The notes under the pieces: model-generated
Database searches by the model: none
Told to the model about the DNA's origin: nothing
Seen by the model: only the letters and a program-made list of their open reading frames with translations
Position numbers and translations under genes: made by a program
NCBI GenBank assembly: GCA_934085595.1
Contig: CAKOHK010000005.1
Location: 45,522-109,521 of the forward strand
Length of the DNA: 64,000 nucleotides
Direction: 5' to 3'
From: an uncultured Bacilli bacterium
GTDB taxonomy: Bacteria; Bacillota_I; Bacilli_A; RF39; UBA660
Shown here: piece by piece, positions 51,711-61,496 of the stretch
Layout: each line of letters opens with the position of its first letter
Numbering within the stretch: the first letter of the stretch is position 1

Positions 51711-54101
51711 CTAAAAACGGCTACCTCCACCGCCTCCACTTCCACCACTACTTGAAGAAGAAAAGCCGCCTCCTCCTCCACTTCCTGAAGAAAATGAACC
51801 AAAGCTAGAACCACCAGAACCGCTGCTTCTATTTTTATTTATAGTATAATTCTTTTGTCTAACTATTCCACTACTAAGTTGTCTATTAAGTCTATTTATA
51901 TTATCAAACATATAATAATTATAAAGTAGTTCACTATTATTTTGATAAGACACATCTTTCATTTTAAGTTCCATAAACTTAACTAACTTCTTAGCTTCTT
52001 TAAGTACAACAGCATAAGCAAGATATTTATTCCATAACTTTATATCAGGTAAATCTTTATCATCAAACAAGCTAAAATCTCTAAGATAGTTTTTAAGTCC
52101 TACTACTTTTTTATATTCTATAATCCCATCTTCACTCTTAACTATAATTTTACCAATAAAATAACTACAAACGCACCCTATTATCAAAGGTATATACATA
52201 ATCCTAAAATACTCATTAAAATAATGTATATTACTGTAAAAACTAACCATATATCCAAAAGTAAATATAAGTAAAGCAAAAAATATTAATTTACTAGCAT
52301 CTTTTAGCATAAACTCTTTTTTTAACTTTAAGAAATGATTAATAGGTATCAATAAAGCCCCAGCAAATATTATCAATAATAAATTGACATTTAATAAAGC
52401 AAGTACAATAAGAGCGATTATAATATAGAAAAGTGTATTATATTTCTTATCACTTTTATATTTATTTTTAATAGTATATTTATTAGCCTTATCTTCTTTC
52501 TTACACTCATCTGTATAATCTTTCCACCTATAATATAAATATGAACTATTATACGAAGTTTCTATTGATTTTTTAATAGCTTTATAGCTTACTTTATCAC
52601 TATTTCTAAAAATAATTTTTTTAATTATTGCTTCTTTTGTACTAAGATTCTTTTTTGTATCTAATTCTAAGAAATAATTATCTTTATCTTTTTCATCTTT
52701 TACATATTTAATAATTCCTTTATCAATCATTAAAAGTATATCAGCACTAAGTGTATCATTATTAACTTCCCCATATAATAAATAACTTATTTCTCCAGGA
52801 GTATCTTTAACTAAATCTCTATAATATTTTCCTATAGAACTATTTCCCTTTTTATTGTAATAATAATTATTATAATAAGTTATAACTAAAAACACAAAAG
52901 ATATAATAACAGCATATACACTATAATTTACAGTAGATAACTTTTCAGCATTAATAGCTAAATATTCAAGCTTTGTTATCTCATTAAAAAGCACTTTCTT
53001 TTCTTCACTATCATCAAGTTCATCTATAAAAGAATAAGTTTCATAATAATTATCATATGTTGGATGTTCTTTATAATAATCAAGTTTATATCTAGCAGAA
53101 ATTAATTCTAATTTCATATAATTAGTTTTTATTTCATTTAAAATAGATAGATATTCTTTAGCATACTCATTATCATTTATAGTCTTAAGATAATCTATTA
53201 ATGTTTCATAACAATATCTACTCGGATTCTTTTGACAAGAAACTATTTCTTCTTCAAATTTCTTTTTAACGCTATTTATATAAAGCATTCTTTCATAATT
53301 AGCTTCATTAGCACTATTTTCTTCATATTTAAGTATCTTATCTAAAGCATCAATATTAGATAGTTTGTTAGAATCTTTTATAACATTTTTATTAAACACA
53401 GCTCTAAAAGACAAATTATCAGAATTTCCTTTGAAATCACTTATATAAGCATGTAATTTATTGTTACCAATTTTCTCAACAGTTCCATTAAGTGGTCCAT
53501 GTGCCCATACTCTAAGAGAATCATTATCATTAAATGTAATATTAATATCAAAATAATCTATATCCTCATCCATTTCATTTTTATCAAATATTTTCCACCA
53601 AATCTCACCAACATCATTATGTTTAACACATATATTTTTAATAATATACTCTATATAAAAAGCTTTATCATTTTTACTAGGCAAAAACATTTTATAGCCA
53701 AATCCATTAATATAATTATTAACTACATATTTACCAAAATCACCTTTATTTGCATTACTTACAGCATAAAAATCAGTTCCAGTAATATTATTAAAATCAG
53801 ATTTATCTTGCTTATCAGCAGCCATAATCTTAATAAGTTCTATACCAGAAGAATCATATAATGAAGAATAGCCTAAAATAGGAAGACTATTGTCAATTTC
53901 TGAAGAGTTTCTTTTATAATAAATACGTCTTTCATATCCATTATAATAGCCATCAAGTTCAAAATACTCTTTTACCTTTAAATCTCCATTACTAAGAACT
54001 ACACCATCAACATAATACTTATTTATACCATAAGCATTAACATCGAAAGTAAAACTTATAAAAACAAAAAATAATATTATAATATACTTTACATACTTCA
54101 C
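51711..54101 (-). CDS. DUF2207 membrane protein with Gly/Ser-rich C-terminus
   Basis: 796 residues, GTG start at 54101 with AGGTGAT 5 bases upstream. Signal peptide (about 1-23), extracytoplasmic beta domain (YYVDGVVLSNGDLKVKEYFEL) of the DUF2207 type, a long helical region (about 250-390), one TM (about 400), a cytoplasmic domain, more TM helices (about 560-680) and a final low-complexity tail of Gly and Ser ending GGSRF. Such Gly-rich ends are typical of DUF2207 proteins. The role is unknown. 51 bp upstream of the HerA-type gene, probably the first gene of that operon. Confidence 0.8.
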   Translation of the reverse strand: MKYVKYIIILFFVFISFTFDVNAYGINKYYVDGVVLSNGDLKVKEYFELDGYYNGYERRIYYKRNSSEIDNSLPILGYSSLYDSSGIELIKIMAADKQDKSDFNNITGTDFYAVSNANKGDFGKYVVNNYINGFGYKMFLPSKNDKAFYIEYIIKNICVKHNDVGEIWWKIFDKNEMDEDIDYFDINITFNDNDSLRVWAHGPLNGTVEKIGNNKLHAYISDFKGNSDNLSFRAVFNKNVIKDSNKLSNIDALDKILKYEENSANEANYERMLYINSVKKKFEEEIVSCQKNPSRYCYETLIDYLKTINDNEYAKEYLSILNEIKTNYMKLELISARYKLDYYKEHPTYDNYYETYSFIDELDDSEEKKVLFNEITKLEYLAINAEKLSTVNYSVYAVIISFVFLVITYYNNYYYNKKGNSSIGKYYRDLVKDTPGEISYLLYGEVNNDTLSADILLMIDKGIIKYVKDEKDKDNYFLELDTKKNLSTKEAIIKKIIFRNSDKVSYKAIKKSIETSYNSSYLYYRWKDYTDECKKEDKANKYTIKNKYKSDKKYNTLFYIIIALIVLALLNVNLLLIIFAGALLIPINHFLKLKKEFMLKDASKLIFFALLIFTFGYMVSFYSNIHYFNEYFRIMYIPLIIGCVCSYFIGKIIVKSEDGIIEYKKVVGLKNYLRDFSLFDDKDLPDIKLWNKYLAYAVVLKEAKKLVKFMELKMKDVSYQNNSELLYNYYMFDNINRLNRQLSSGIVRQKNYTINKNRSSGSGGSSFGSFSSGSGGGGGFSSSSSGGSGGGGGSRF

Positions 54102-54163
54102 GTACTATCACCTATTATAATATTATCATATTTAAATCTAATTTAAAATAATAAAAATGTGAT

Positions 54164-55435
54164 TTAAATAATTTTAGAATCATCTATCATGTTTTTTTCT
54201 AAAACTATATCATATATTTCATTACATTCATATTTTCCTTTTAATTTAACAGGAATATATTCTTCACTAACACCATAGTAATATCCATTATCTTCTCTTT
54301 CAATAAGAACGCTAATTTTCCTAGAAATGAACTTTTCAATATATGCATTTTCCAGTTCTTGTGATAAAGAAATAAGTCTTCTAGCTCTATCTTTCTTTAT
54401 ATTTCCAGGTACTTTGTTTTCCATTTTACTAGCAACAGTTCCATTTCTATCAGAATAAGGAAAAACGTGTATTTTTGCAAAACCAACACTCTTACAATAA
54501 TTATATGTTTCTAAAAAATCTTCTTCACTTTCACCAGGGAAACCCACTATTACATCAGTAGTTAAAGAAATATCTTTTCTATATTTTCTTATTTCATTCA
54601 CTTTATTTGTAAAATAATCTAAGTCATATTTTCTATTCATAAGTTTTAATATTTTATTGCATCCACTTTGTAATGGTATATGTAAATGAGAAACAAACTT
54701 AGGATTATTCTCGATAATTTTCATCATACCATCATCAAGCTCAGTAATTTCAACTGATGATAATCTAATTCTCTTAATTTGCTCAATTTTGCTTATTTCG
54801 TTAATCAAGTCACTAAGCTTTTTACCGTTTGAATTATATTGCCCAGTGTGTATTCCGCTTAATACTATTTCTTTATGACCATTCAAAGCAATATCATTAA
54901 ACTCCATAAGACAAGTATTAAAATCTTTACTTCTAACTCTACCTCTTACATACGGTATTATACAATAACTACAAAAGTTATTACATCCATCTTCAATTTT
55001 AACAAATGCTCTATGATTATGTTCATATTTTTTAATTTCCATATCTTCAAATAACACATTTGACATATCATACATTTTTATAATTCTTTTTTTATTCTTA
55101 GCAAAATCTTCTACATATTCCACAATATGACTTTTATCTTTATTGCCGAGAATAATATCTGCATTTATTAAATCCTCTATCTTTTCTTTATTATTTTCAC
55201 AAAAACAACCACAAGCAACAACGATAGCATCTTTACCATTATGCTCTTTTACATTATTAATTACTTTCTTACTTTTATTATCCGCAGTATTTGTAACAGT
55301 ACACGTATTGACCACTATTACATCAGCACCATTTTCAACTTCAGTATAACCTTTATTCAAAAATAAAGTTCTTATGAATTCACTTTCATAAGAATTTACT
55401 TTACACCCAAGAGTTTTAATCATAAATTTTTTCAT
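54164..55435 (-). CDS. mtaB: tRNA t6A37 methylthiotransferase MtaB
   Basis: 423 residues. N-terminal UPF0004 domain with three Cys (TLGCKVN, NTCTVT, CGCF), radical SAM motif CNNFCSYC (about 151-158) and a C-terminal TRAM-like domain. TLGCKVNSYES and IPYVRGRVRSK mark the MtaB subgroup rather than MiaB. It converts t6A to ms2t6A at position 37 of ANN-decoding tRNAs. Start overlaps the preceding gene by 4 nt; in Bacilli mtaB also follows rsmE. Confidence 0.93.
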   Translation of the reverse strand: MKKFMIKTLGCKVNSYESEFIRTLFLNKGYTEVENGADVIVVNTCTVTNTADNKSKKVINNVKEHNGKDAIVVACGCFCENNKEKIEDLINADIILGNKDKSHIVEYVEDFAKNKKRIIKMYDMSNVLFEDMEIKKYEHNHRAFVKIEDGCNNFCSYCIIPYVRGRVRSKDFNTCLMEFNDIALNGHKEIVLSGIHTGQYNSNGKKLSDLINEISKIEQIKRIRLSSVEITELDDGMMKIIENNPKFVSHLHIPLQSGCNKILKLMNRKYDLDYFTNKVNEIRKYRKDISLTTDVIVGFPGESEEDFLETYNYCKSVGFAKIHVFPYSDRNGTVASKMENKVPGNIKKDRARRLISLSQELENAYIEKFISRKISVLIEREDNGYYYGVSEEYIPVKLKGKYECNEIYDIVLEKNMIDDSKII

Positions 55436-56136
55436 ATTTTTGTTGGCAAGCTAGTTCTAAAATCTTTAAGTATTTTAAGAAATTGTTCTTCCTCAATATA
55501 GCTTTGAGCCTCAGTAACATCTTTCTTCTCAACTTCAATTTTATTAACCTTAGGAGCACCATCTTCTCTTTTTTCTTCAGTATAAGAAATAGAAATATTA
55601 GCAGCATTTCTTAATAATTGCTCATAACTTATAATAGCCTTCTTTTCTTGTTCTTCTTCATACTTTTGAATCATAGCTTCATTATCTGATACACCTAATT
55701 CATCAAACTTTTCTTGTTTTCTCCTTTCTAGTTCATCGGTTGAAATAACCGCATTTTCTTCTTCATTATTCTCATAATTATCAATTAGTGAATAAAAATT
55801 AGTATTATCTTCTTTTACTTCACCACTTTTATTCGTTGAGTTCATAACTAAATCATCTTTATTGATTGCATCATTATTTTGAACACTTTCATTTAATACT
55901 TCAGCATCATCGTTTAATACTTCTTTAGCAATATTTATATTTTCATCAGTATCGCCCATTCGTTTTAAAAGTTCATCTTCAAGCGAAAACTTACTACCAA
56001 GTTCCTCATAATACTGATTTCTAGTTTTTATTAATGCCATAATCAAAACTATTAATATTAAAAGCATTATAATTAGAAATATTATAAAATAATCTTCTGT
56101 TACAAAAGTATTCACAAAACTCATTATATTTGACAT
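55432..56136 (-). CDS. Single-pass membrane protein between rsmE and mtaB (unknown)
   Basis: 234 residues from the ATG at 56136 (RBS AAGGGTGAG); a GTG two codons upstream is less likely. One TM helix (about 15-40, FIIFLIIMLLILIVLIMALI), then an acidic, Asn/Glu-rich cytoplasmic part without known domain; the last 60 residues (KKDVTEAQSYIEEEQFLKIL) are helical. Placed between rsmE (2 bp) and mtaB (4-nt overlap), so co-expressed. No family recognised. Confidence 0.65.
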   Translation of the reverse strand: MSNIMSFVNTFVTEDYFIIFLIIMLLILIVLIMALIKTRNQYYEELGSKFSLEDELLKRMGDTDENINIAKEVLNDDAEVLNESVQNNDAINKDDLVMNSTNKSGEVKEDNTNFYSLIDNYENNEEENAVISTDELERRKQEKFDELGVSDNEAMIQKYEEEQEKKAIISYEQLLRNAANISISYTEEKREDGAPKVNKIEVEKKDVTEAQSYIEEEQFLKILKDFRTSLPTKI

Positions 56137-56138
56137 AA

Positions 56139-56846
56139 TCACTCACCCTTTACATACAATCTTACACTAGCTATATATAAAGGAACAGTTTCACTTCTAA
56201 GAACATTATCACAAAGTGAAGTTTTAACAAAACCTTTATCAACTAGTATTTTTTCTTCATTTTCACTTAAACCACCTTCTGGTCCAAATGCTATACTAAT
56301 TGTATCATTCTTATTGTTACTTGTTAACACTTCAGATATATGTTTTACATTATTTTTGTCAAGTGAGCACAAAATCTTTACATTCGACTTGTCATCTATA
56401 CTGTCAACGTCAATAATACTCTGTATATTAGGTTTGTTTATTCTATAACACTGTTCACTAGCTTCTTTAACAATTCTATTCCACCTAATAAGTTTTTTTT
56501 CATAATCATTTTTCTTTAGCTTATATTTGCAATGAGAATACTGAACTATCACAAACTCAGTATATCCAAGTTCGGTTCCATGTTTCAATATTTCGCCCAT
56601 CTTGTCTTCACTTAAAAGTGGCATGTAACATACAAAATTAGTATTTTTTTCATTATCCTTAAAAATCCTATCAATCCTAGCACTTAACAAATCTTTATTT
56701 AAATTGCAAATATAGCTTTTATCATCATATACAACTATTATTTCTGTATTTTCTTTCATTCGCATAACATTTTTTATATGATTCATATCATCACTATTTA
56801 AATATAAGATATCATTATCTTTCGATTTAGCAAAATATTGTTGCAT
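56139..56846 (-). CDS. rsmE: 16S rRNA m3U1498 methyltransferase RsmE
   Basis: 235 residues. N-terminal PUA-like domain and C-terminal SPOUT knot with IAFGPEGGLSENEEKIL (about 188-204) and LCDNVLRSETVPLYIASV (about 210-227). It methylates U1498 of 16S rRNA with SAM. In many Bacilli rsmE lies after prmA, but here it follows an Smr protein by 8 bp. Confidence 0.95.
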   Translation of the reverse strand: MQQYFAKSKDNDILYLNSDDMNHIKNVMRMKENTEIIVVYDDKSYICNLNKDLLSARIDRIFKDNEKNTNFVCYMPLLSEDKMGEILKHGTELGYTEFVIVQYSHCKYKLKKNDYEKKLIRWNRIVKEASEQCYRINKPNIQSIIDVDSIDDKSNVKILCSLDKNNVKHISEVLTSNNKNDTISIAFGPEGGLSENEEKILVDKGFVKTSLCDNVLRSETVPLYIASVRLYVKGE

Positions 56847-56854
56847 GTTTCCTC

Positions 56855-57112
56855 CTATTTAAGAACAATAATTGTTTGACCATCATTATAAAAATCAACC
56901 ATAAATGATAGTACTCTTTTATCATGTTTCAAATATTCATAAGTAGCCTTTTTTAGTATTCCCATTCCCTTACCATGGACAAGTATCAACTTTTTATGTG
57001 CAGTTCTACTAGAATATAAATCTATAAACTCTTTTAGTAAGGCAACAGCGATAGTCCTATCACAACCATGTACATCAAGAGATGGAACATTATATAAAAA
57101 AGGATTAATCAT
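56855..57112 (-). CDS. Stand-alone Smr-domain protein
   Basis: 85 residues, just the Smr domain: LDVHGCDRTIAVALLKEFI (LDxHG) and LILVHGKGMGILKKATYEYL (HGxGxG), followed by the terminal strand. Smr domains are nucleases of the MutS2 type or RNA-cleaving factors. A one-domain version before rsmE could act in RNA metabolism (inference). Confidence 0.88.
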   Translation of the reverse strand: MINPFLYNVPSLDVHGCDRTIAVALLKEFIDLYSSRTAHKKLILVHGKGMGILKKATYEYLKHDKRVLSFMVDFYNDGQTIIVLK

Positions 57113-57160
57113 AGTATCACCTCTTTATTCAATTATATATCGTTTAAACTAAAAAAACTA

Positions 57161-57676
57161 TTACAATATAAGTTTTTCATCAACAGAATTAATAAAAGCA
57201 TTAATTATACAATTAATTTGATTGTTGATTATTGAATATACATTCTTACATGGCATATTTAATATAGCAGAAATTTCTTTTATACTGTAAGCTTTGTCAA
57301 ATCCAATACCATAAAACATATATAAAACTCTATAATGGTCAGGAGGCAAACTTGCTTGAATCTTTTTTATAATATCATATATATTAACATTTATATTTTC
57401 AGCATAATTAAAATCGTTATATCCAAAATGTATTTCTTTTTCTTCTCCCAACATATCGACTACTTTAGTAGTTAAATAAAACTCATTTTCGTAAATATCA
57501 ATATTGTAATCATAAAAAACACTACCATCTTTACTGATAAGTTTTATGCCTTTTTTTGCTGCTTCATTAACTCTAAACATGACTACAGAACCTGTAATTG
57601 TATTGAGTTTTCCGTTAAGCAAGTTACTGATTAAAATGTTATTGTCAAAAAGTAATTTACACAAATCACTACTCAT
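57161..57676 (-). CDS. Protein with sigma-70 region-4-like helix-turn-helix
   Basis: 171 residues. The last 70 (LPPDHYRVLYMFYGIGFDKA, YSIKEISAILNMPCKNVYSI) resemble sigma region 4, but the GIG loop is longer than usual and there is no region 2. The first 90 residues are a mixed alpha/beta part I do not recognise. It may be a sigma-derived regulator or a co-factor for another sigma factor. Near-consensus promoter at 57733 and strong AAGGGGGAT site. Confidence 0.6.
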   Translation of the reverse strand: MSSDLCKLLFDNNILISNLLNGKLNTITGSVVMFRVNEAAKKGIKLISKDGSVFYDYNIDIYENEFYLTTKVVDMLGEEKEIHFGYNDFNYAENINVNIYDIIKKIQASLPPDHYRVLYMFYGIGFDKAYSIKEISAILNMPCKNVYSIINNQINCIINAFINSVDEKLIL

Positions 57677-57732
57677 AATTTATCCCCCTTAAATTCCTAT
57701 AGCAATTTCTTCATCTTATTGAAAACAAGCAT

Positions 57733-57761
57733 ATTATACTACATTTGATGCATTATTTCAA
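57733..57761 (-). promoter_or_regulatory. Promoter of the sigma-4-like gene
   Basis: TTGAAA (57761-57756), 17-bp spacer, TATAAT (57738-57733). Confidence 0.75.
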
Positions 57762-57780
57762 TAGAAAATCTTTTTCATAC

Positions 57781-57808
57781 AAAAAAAGAAACTCAATTGC
57801 AGAGTTTC
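57781..57808 (-). terminator. Terminator after the gene at 57793
   Basis: GAAACTC (57808-57802) pairs with GAGTTTC (57794-57788) around TGCAATT, followed by seven T. Confidence 0.85.
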
Positions 57809-58488
57809 TTTGCATCTTCATTATAAACAAGAGCACTATTTTTATATAAAGAGCACCAAGTAGCGCTCATCTTTAAACTGCTATTATTCATACTACATTT
57901 TCCGTTGCTATATAGTGAATAATATCCGTTTTCATATAAACAATAAAGCTTATTTGTATTATAATTCCAATTCTTTCCATCATATTCTTTAAAAGCAATA
58001 ATACTATATTTTTTTGTATTAGCGGATGTTTCCAAAGCATTATCGTTAACATTAGTAATCACTTTATACTGTTTACTCATATACTCATTTACTACATATT
58101 TAGCATTGCTAACATCAGTAGGAGTACTCATTATATCTATCATATCTCTAGTATAAATGTTATTATAGTTCATATATACAACATCTTCTTCTTTAATATT
58201 AAATCCAAGTAAATTAGCATACATGCCATTTTCGAATTTGTATTTTCTAGGACATTCAAAACTATCACTATATCCAACTATTTCCTTGCTACCATTTGAA
58301 GTGCAATAGTATAATTTATATAACAATGTTCTATAAACTACTGCATCATCTTTTTTATTTTCTTCTTTTATAGCAATTCTGGGAAAAGTATTTTTACTTT
58401 TTACAAATATATAATCTACAACTGTAAGACCAAGTAAAATTACTAAAGATATTATCAAATAGATAATTATTTTTTTTATACTACGCAT
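57793..58488 (-). CDS. Membrane-anchored extracytoplasmic protein (unknown)
   Basis: 231 residues from the ATG at 58488 (TTAGGA upstream), 7 bp after the OTC stop; the frame extends into the OTC gene without an RBS. One N-terminal TM helix (about 4-26), then an ectodomain with about seven Cys and many Asn/Tyr. No family recognised. Co-transcribed with the OTC gene by position, and ended by a strong hairpin. Confidence 0.6.
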   Translation of the reverse strand: MRSIKKIIIYLIISLVILLGLTVVDYIFVKSKNTFPRIAIKEENKKDDAVVYRTLLYKLYYCTSNGSKEIVGYSDSFECPRKYKFENGMYANLLGFNIKEEDVVYMNYNNIYTRDMIDIMSTPTDVSNAKYVVNEYMSKQYKVITNVNDNALETSANTKKYSIIAFKEYDGKNWNYNTNKLYCLYENGYYSLYSNGKCSMNNSSLKMSATWCSLYKNSALVYNEDAKKLCN

Positions 58489-58495
58489 CTTATTC

Positions 58496-59488
58496 CTAAT
58501 CTTTAAGTGTTGCATACATTATAGCTTTAATAGTATGCATTCTATTCTCAGCTTCTTCAAACACTTTACTCTTATCACTTAAAAATATGTCATTCGTTAC
58601 TTCCATAGCAGTTAATCCAAATTTATCATGAATATCTTTTCCTATTTCTGTATTTAAATCATGGAAAGATGGCAAACAATGCAAGAAAATTGCATCGCTA
58701 TTTGCGTATTTAAAACATTCTTCATTAACTTGATAAGGCTTTAATAGTTCAATTCTTTTAGCCCAGATATCATCATCCTCACCCATTGAAACCCAAACAT
58801 CAGTATATATTACATCGGCATTACTAACACCATCTCTAACATCGCTAGTAAGTTTAATAGTACATCCATTCTTTTCAGCAATTTCTCTACATGTATTCAC
58901 AAGTTCTTCACTAGGAAATAATTCTTTTGGAGCCACACAAGTGTAATTTAATCCCATTTTAGCACTTGCTACCATTAAAGAATTAGCAACATTATTTCTA
59001 GCATCACCCATAAACACTAAATTAATTCCTTTTAAGTGACCAAAATGTTCCTCTATAGTTAATAAATCTCCTATCATTTGAGTAGGATGGAACTCAGTAG
59101 TAAGTCCATTCCAAACTGGTACACCTGCATATTTACCTAAATCTTCAACTATATCTTGACCAAAGCCTCTATATTCAATACCATCATACATTCTACCAAG
59201 TACCTTAGCAGTATCTTCAATGCTTTCTTTTTTACCCATTTGTGAAGCTTTAGGATCCAAATATGTAGCATGCATACCTAAATCATAAGCTGCAACTTCA
59301 AAACTACATCTTGTTCTCGTAGAAGTTTTCTCAAATAATAAAGCAACATTCTTTCCTTTCAAATATTCATGATTAATATGATTTCTTTTTTTATGTTTTA
59401 AATCCTTTGCTAAATCTAACAAATATCTAATTTCTTCTTCACTAAAATCTAATAATTTCAAAAAATTTCTTCCTCTTAAATCTACCAT
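58496..59488 (-). CDS. argF: Ornithine carbamoyltransferase
   Basis: 330 residues. Carbamoyl-phosphate site FEKTSTRTRCSFE (about 53-65), then HPTQMIGDLLTI and the ornithine-site HCLPSFHD (about 270-277). It makes or breaks citrulline (ornithine + carbamoyl phosphate). The N-terminus GRNFLKLLDFSEEEI resembles catabolic ArcB, but neither arcA/arcC nor arg genes are near, so the direction in vivo is open. RBS AAGGAG. Confidence 0.93.
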   Translation of the reverse strand: MVDLRGRNFLKLLDFSEEEIRYLLDLAKDLKHKKRNHINHEYLKGKNVALLFEKTSTRTRCSFEVAAYDLGMHATYLDPKASQMGKKESIEDTAKVLGRMYDGIEYRGFGQDIVEDLGKYAGVPVWNGLTTEFHPTQMIGDLLTIEEHFGHLKGINLVFMGDARNNVANSLMVASAKMGLNYTCVAPKELFPSEELVNTCREIAEKNGCTIKLTSDVRDGVSNADVIYTDVWVSMGEDDDIWAKRIELLKPYQVNEECFKYANSDAIFLHCLPSFHDLNTEIGKDIHDKFGLTAMEVTNDIFLSDKSKVFEEAENRMHTIKAIMYATLKD

Positions 59489-59519
59489 AATATATATCTC
59501 CTTTACTCTGTATAACTTA

Positions 59520-59548
59520 ATTTTAATATGTTTTTTAAAATTTCACAA
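59520..59548 (-). promoter_or_regulatory. Promoter of the OTC gene
   Basis: TTGTGA (59548-59543), 17-bp spacer, TAAAAT (59525-59520). I see no clear ARG box. Confidence 0.55.
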
Positions 59549-59602
59549 TACTTTTATTTATATTTACAAAAGAAACTGATATAATATTATTGGTGAGGAA
59601 TA

Positions 59603-60235
59603 ATGAAAAAAATAATTTTTATAGTGTTTTTGTTTTTGCCATCAATTGTATTTGCATATGAAAATGAATATTTTAAAGTGGATATAGATGACACATATAA
59701 TGAAGTATCGATAAACAACACAACTTACATATGGACAAGCAAAGAAACAAACGATTTGCCAATTATAACAATAAACATATCAAATAATGACAAGCAAAAC
59801 TTACACAACTATAAAGAATACAATGAAAAAGACATTGATAATTATAAACAAGCATTAAAAAATGAATTCAATAAAGAATTGAGTAAATATGATATACAAA
59901 CTAATATAAATACCATTAATAAAAAAACTATCAACAATTTACCTTCAATTTATTATGAAGCATTTTCAAACACGAAAGATATTTACGGATATGATATATA
60001 TCAATACAATTATTCATTCACAACCAGTAATTACATTTCTTCAATAACATATTCAAGTGACAAAAAAAGTAATGAATTAGAACAAATAATTAAATCGTTC
60101 GAAATAAAAGATACCGCTATAGAAAGCAAAACTTTTTTTGAAGATAAAAATAATATCATATTAATTTCTGGAATATCAATTGGTATTTTACTTTTCATCA
60201 TCTCAGAACTTATTAAAAAGAGAAAATCTGTTTAA
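59603..60235 (+). CDS. Secreted, C-terminally anchored protein (unknown)
   Basis: 210 residues. Signal peptide (MKKIIFIVFLFLPSIVFA), an ectodomain of about 155 residues rich in Asn, Thr, Tyr and Ile, and a C-terminal TM helix (about 180-200) followed by KKRKS, so it is membrane-anchored outside the cell. No family recognised. RBS GGTGAGGA, and an extended -10 (TGATATAAT) about 25 bp upstream. Confidence 0.65.
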   Translation: MKKIIFIVFLFLPSIVFAYENEYFKVDIDDTYNEVSINNTTYIWTSKETNDLPIITINISNNDKQNLHNYKEYNEKDIDNYKQALKNEFNKELSKYDIQTNINTINKKTINNLPSIYYEAFSNTKDIYGYDIYQYNYSFTTSNYISSITYSSDKKSNELEQIIKSFEIKDTAIESKTFFEDKNNIILISGISIGILLFIISELIKKRKSV

Positions 60236-60239
60236 TAAG

Positions 60240-60345
60240 CAATATATACTAATGTTTTTCCTGCTTCACAGAGACTTATTAGCCTTCTCCACAGGCTTAA
60301 ATTCCGGTACTCACTACCGTATTTTTTATTTATACAATTTTATAT
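60240..60345 (-). ncRNA. Putative omega-RNA (reRNA) scaffold of the TnpB element
   Basis: Downstream of the tnpB stop, on the same strand, two stable hairpins follow: CGGTA/TACCG (60319-60305) and AGCCT/AGGCT (60297-60281). TnpB elements encode their guide scaffold at this position, overlapping the 3' end of tnpB and ending at the element's right end. The boundary near 60240 is a guess. Confidence 0.45.
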
Positions 60346-61464
60346 AGTTTTTAAAAACATTTTTAAACCCTCAAACATTATATTAATACTTGCATTCAAA
60401 TCTCTATCAATCGTTTCACCACATTTTTTACAAACATATTCTCTTTTGCTAAGATTTCTATATTCATCGTCACAAAAGCCACATTTGTTACATATCTGAC
60501 TTGAAGGATAAAATCTGTTTACCTGATAAAAGTATTTGCCTTTTAAAGCAGATTTATAAGCAACTTGCCTTATAATTTCACCAAAGCTAGCATCACTAAT
60601 ATACTTAGAAATATGCTTTTTATTTGAAATTAATAATTTTTCCGATGATATATCCTCTAAAATCAAAATGTCATATTTGTCTGTCAATTCTTTTGTTATT
60701 TTATGAATATAATATTTCCTAGAATTAGCAAGTTTGGAATATAATCTACACAGTTTAACTCTACATTTATAATAATTAGTACTACCCTTTACTTTTCTAC
60801 TCAATTCTTTTTGAGTTCTTCTAATTTGCTTTTTATATTTTAGTAGATATTTATTATTTTTATAACTTATACCATCAGATAACGTCAATAGGCATTTAAT
60901 TCCTAAATCAATGCCAATAATACTACAAGGCATCTCAATAAGAGCAGCATCTTTAATTTCATATAATATAGAAACGTAATACCTTGTATTTCCTTCAATT
61001 GAAACAGTAACATTTCTTAGTTTACCTTCTATTTTTTCAACATTTCTATAACCTCTTATTTTTATATAACCTAATTTGGGCAATTTTATCATTCTTTTGT
61101 TTAAATCTAGAATTATATTTGTATAACCATTTATTTCATAATTATCTACTATATAACTACTATGCTTATATTTACTTTTAAAATTAGGCTTACAATTCTG
61201 ATCCTTTTGCATTAATTTATATGAATCATCCAATTTAAAAAGTATTTTTCTTATTATAGTATCATCAGCATATTTTAACATAGGAATCCTTTGTTTCAAA
61301 TCACTCATATAATCTTTAATATTATTTTGAGAAGTTTTATAACCATTTTCCATCATATAAGCCAAGTAATAATTATAAACATATCTTGTATATCTAAAAA
61401 TATAATTTAAACTTTCTTTCTGTTTATTATCAGGATATAATCTAAATTTATAAGCTTTATACAT
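60340..61464 (-). CDS. tnpB: TnpB RNA-guided nuclease of an IS200/IS605-type element
   Basis: 374 residues. N-terminal helix-turn-helix region (YKAYKFRLYPDNKQKESLNY), RuvC-I Asp in GIDLGIK (about 189), RuvC-II Glu in LILEDIS (about 269), a zinc finger with CNKCG and CKKCG, and RuvC-III Asp in DRDLNASINI (about 355). All three catalytic acids are intact, so it is likely an active nuclease that protects the element. RBS GGAGGTG. No tnpA partner. Confidence 0.93.
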   Translation of the reverse strand: MYKAYKFRLYPDNKQKESLNYIFRYTRYVYNYYLAYMMENGYKTSQNNIKDYMSDLKQRIPMLKYADDTIIRKILFKLDDSYKLMQKDQNCKPNFKSKYKHSSYIVDNYEINGYTNIILDLNKRMIKLPKLGYIKIRGYRNVEKIEGKLRNVTVSIEGNTRYYVSILYEIKDAALIEMPCSIIGIDLGIKCLLTLSDGISYKNNKYLLKYKKQIRRTQKELSRKVKGSTNYYKCRVKLCRLYSKLANSRKYYIHKITKELTDKYDILILEDISSEKLLISNKKHISKYISDASFGEIIRQVAYKSALKGKYFYQVNRFYPSSQICNKCGFCDDEYRNLSKREYVCKKCGETIDRDLNASINIMFEGLKMFLKTI

Positions 61465-61496
61465 TTTCCACCTCCGTTTATATATTTCTTAATTCA

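Larger units (their letters stand above)
60240..61495 (-). mobile_element. IS200/IS605-type element carrying only tnpB
   Basis: A TnpB gene with a structured 3' region and no TnpA gene on either side. The exact ends cannot be fixed from one copy. It lies between the SigF-like gene terminator (61497-61524) and the gene at 59603-60235. Confidence 0.55.

Noticed and set aside
60340..61464. Cas12f-like effector
   Set aside because: No CRISPR array or Cas1/Cas2 is present; length and sequence are those of TnpB.
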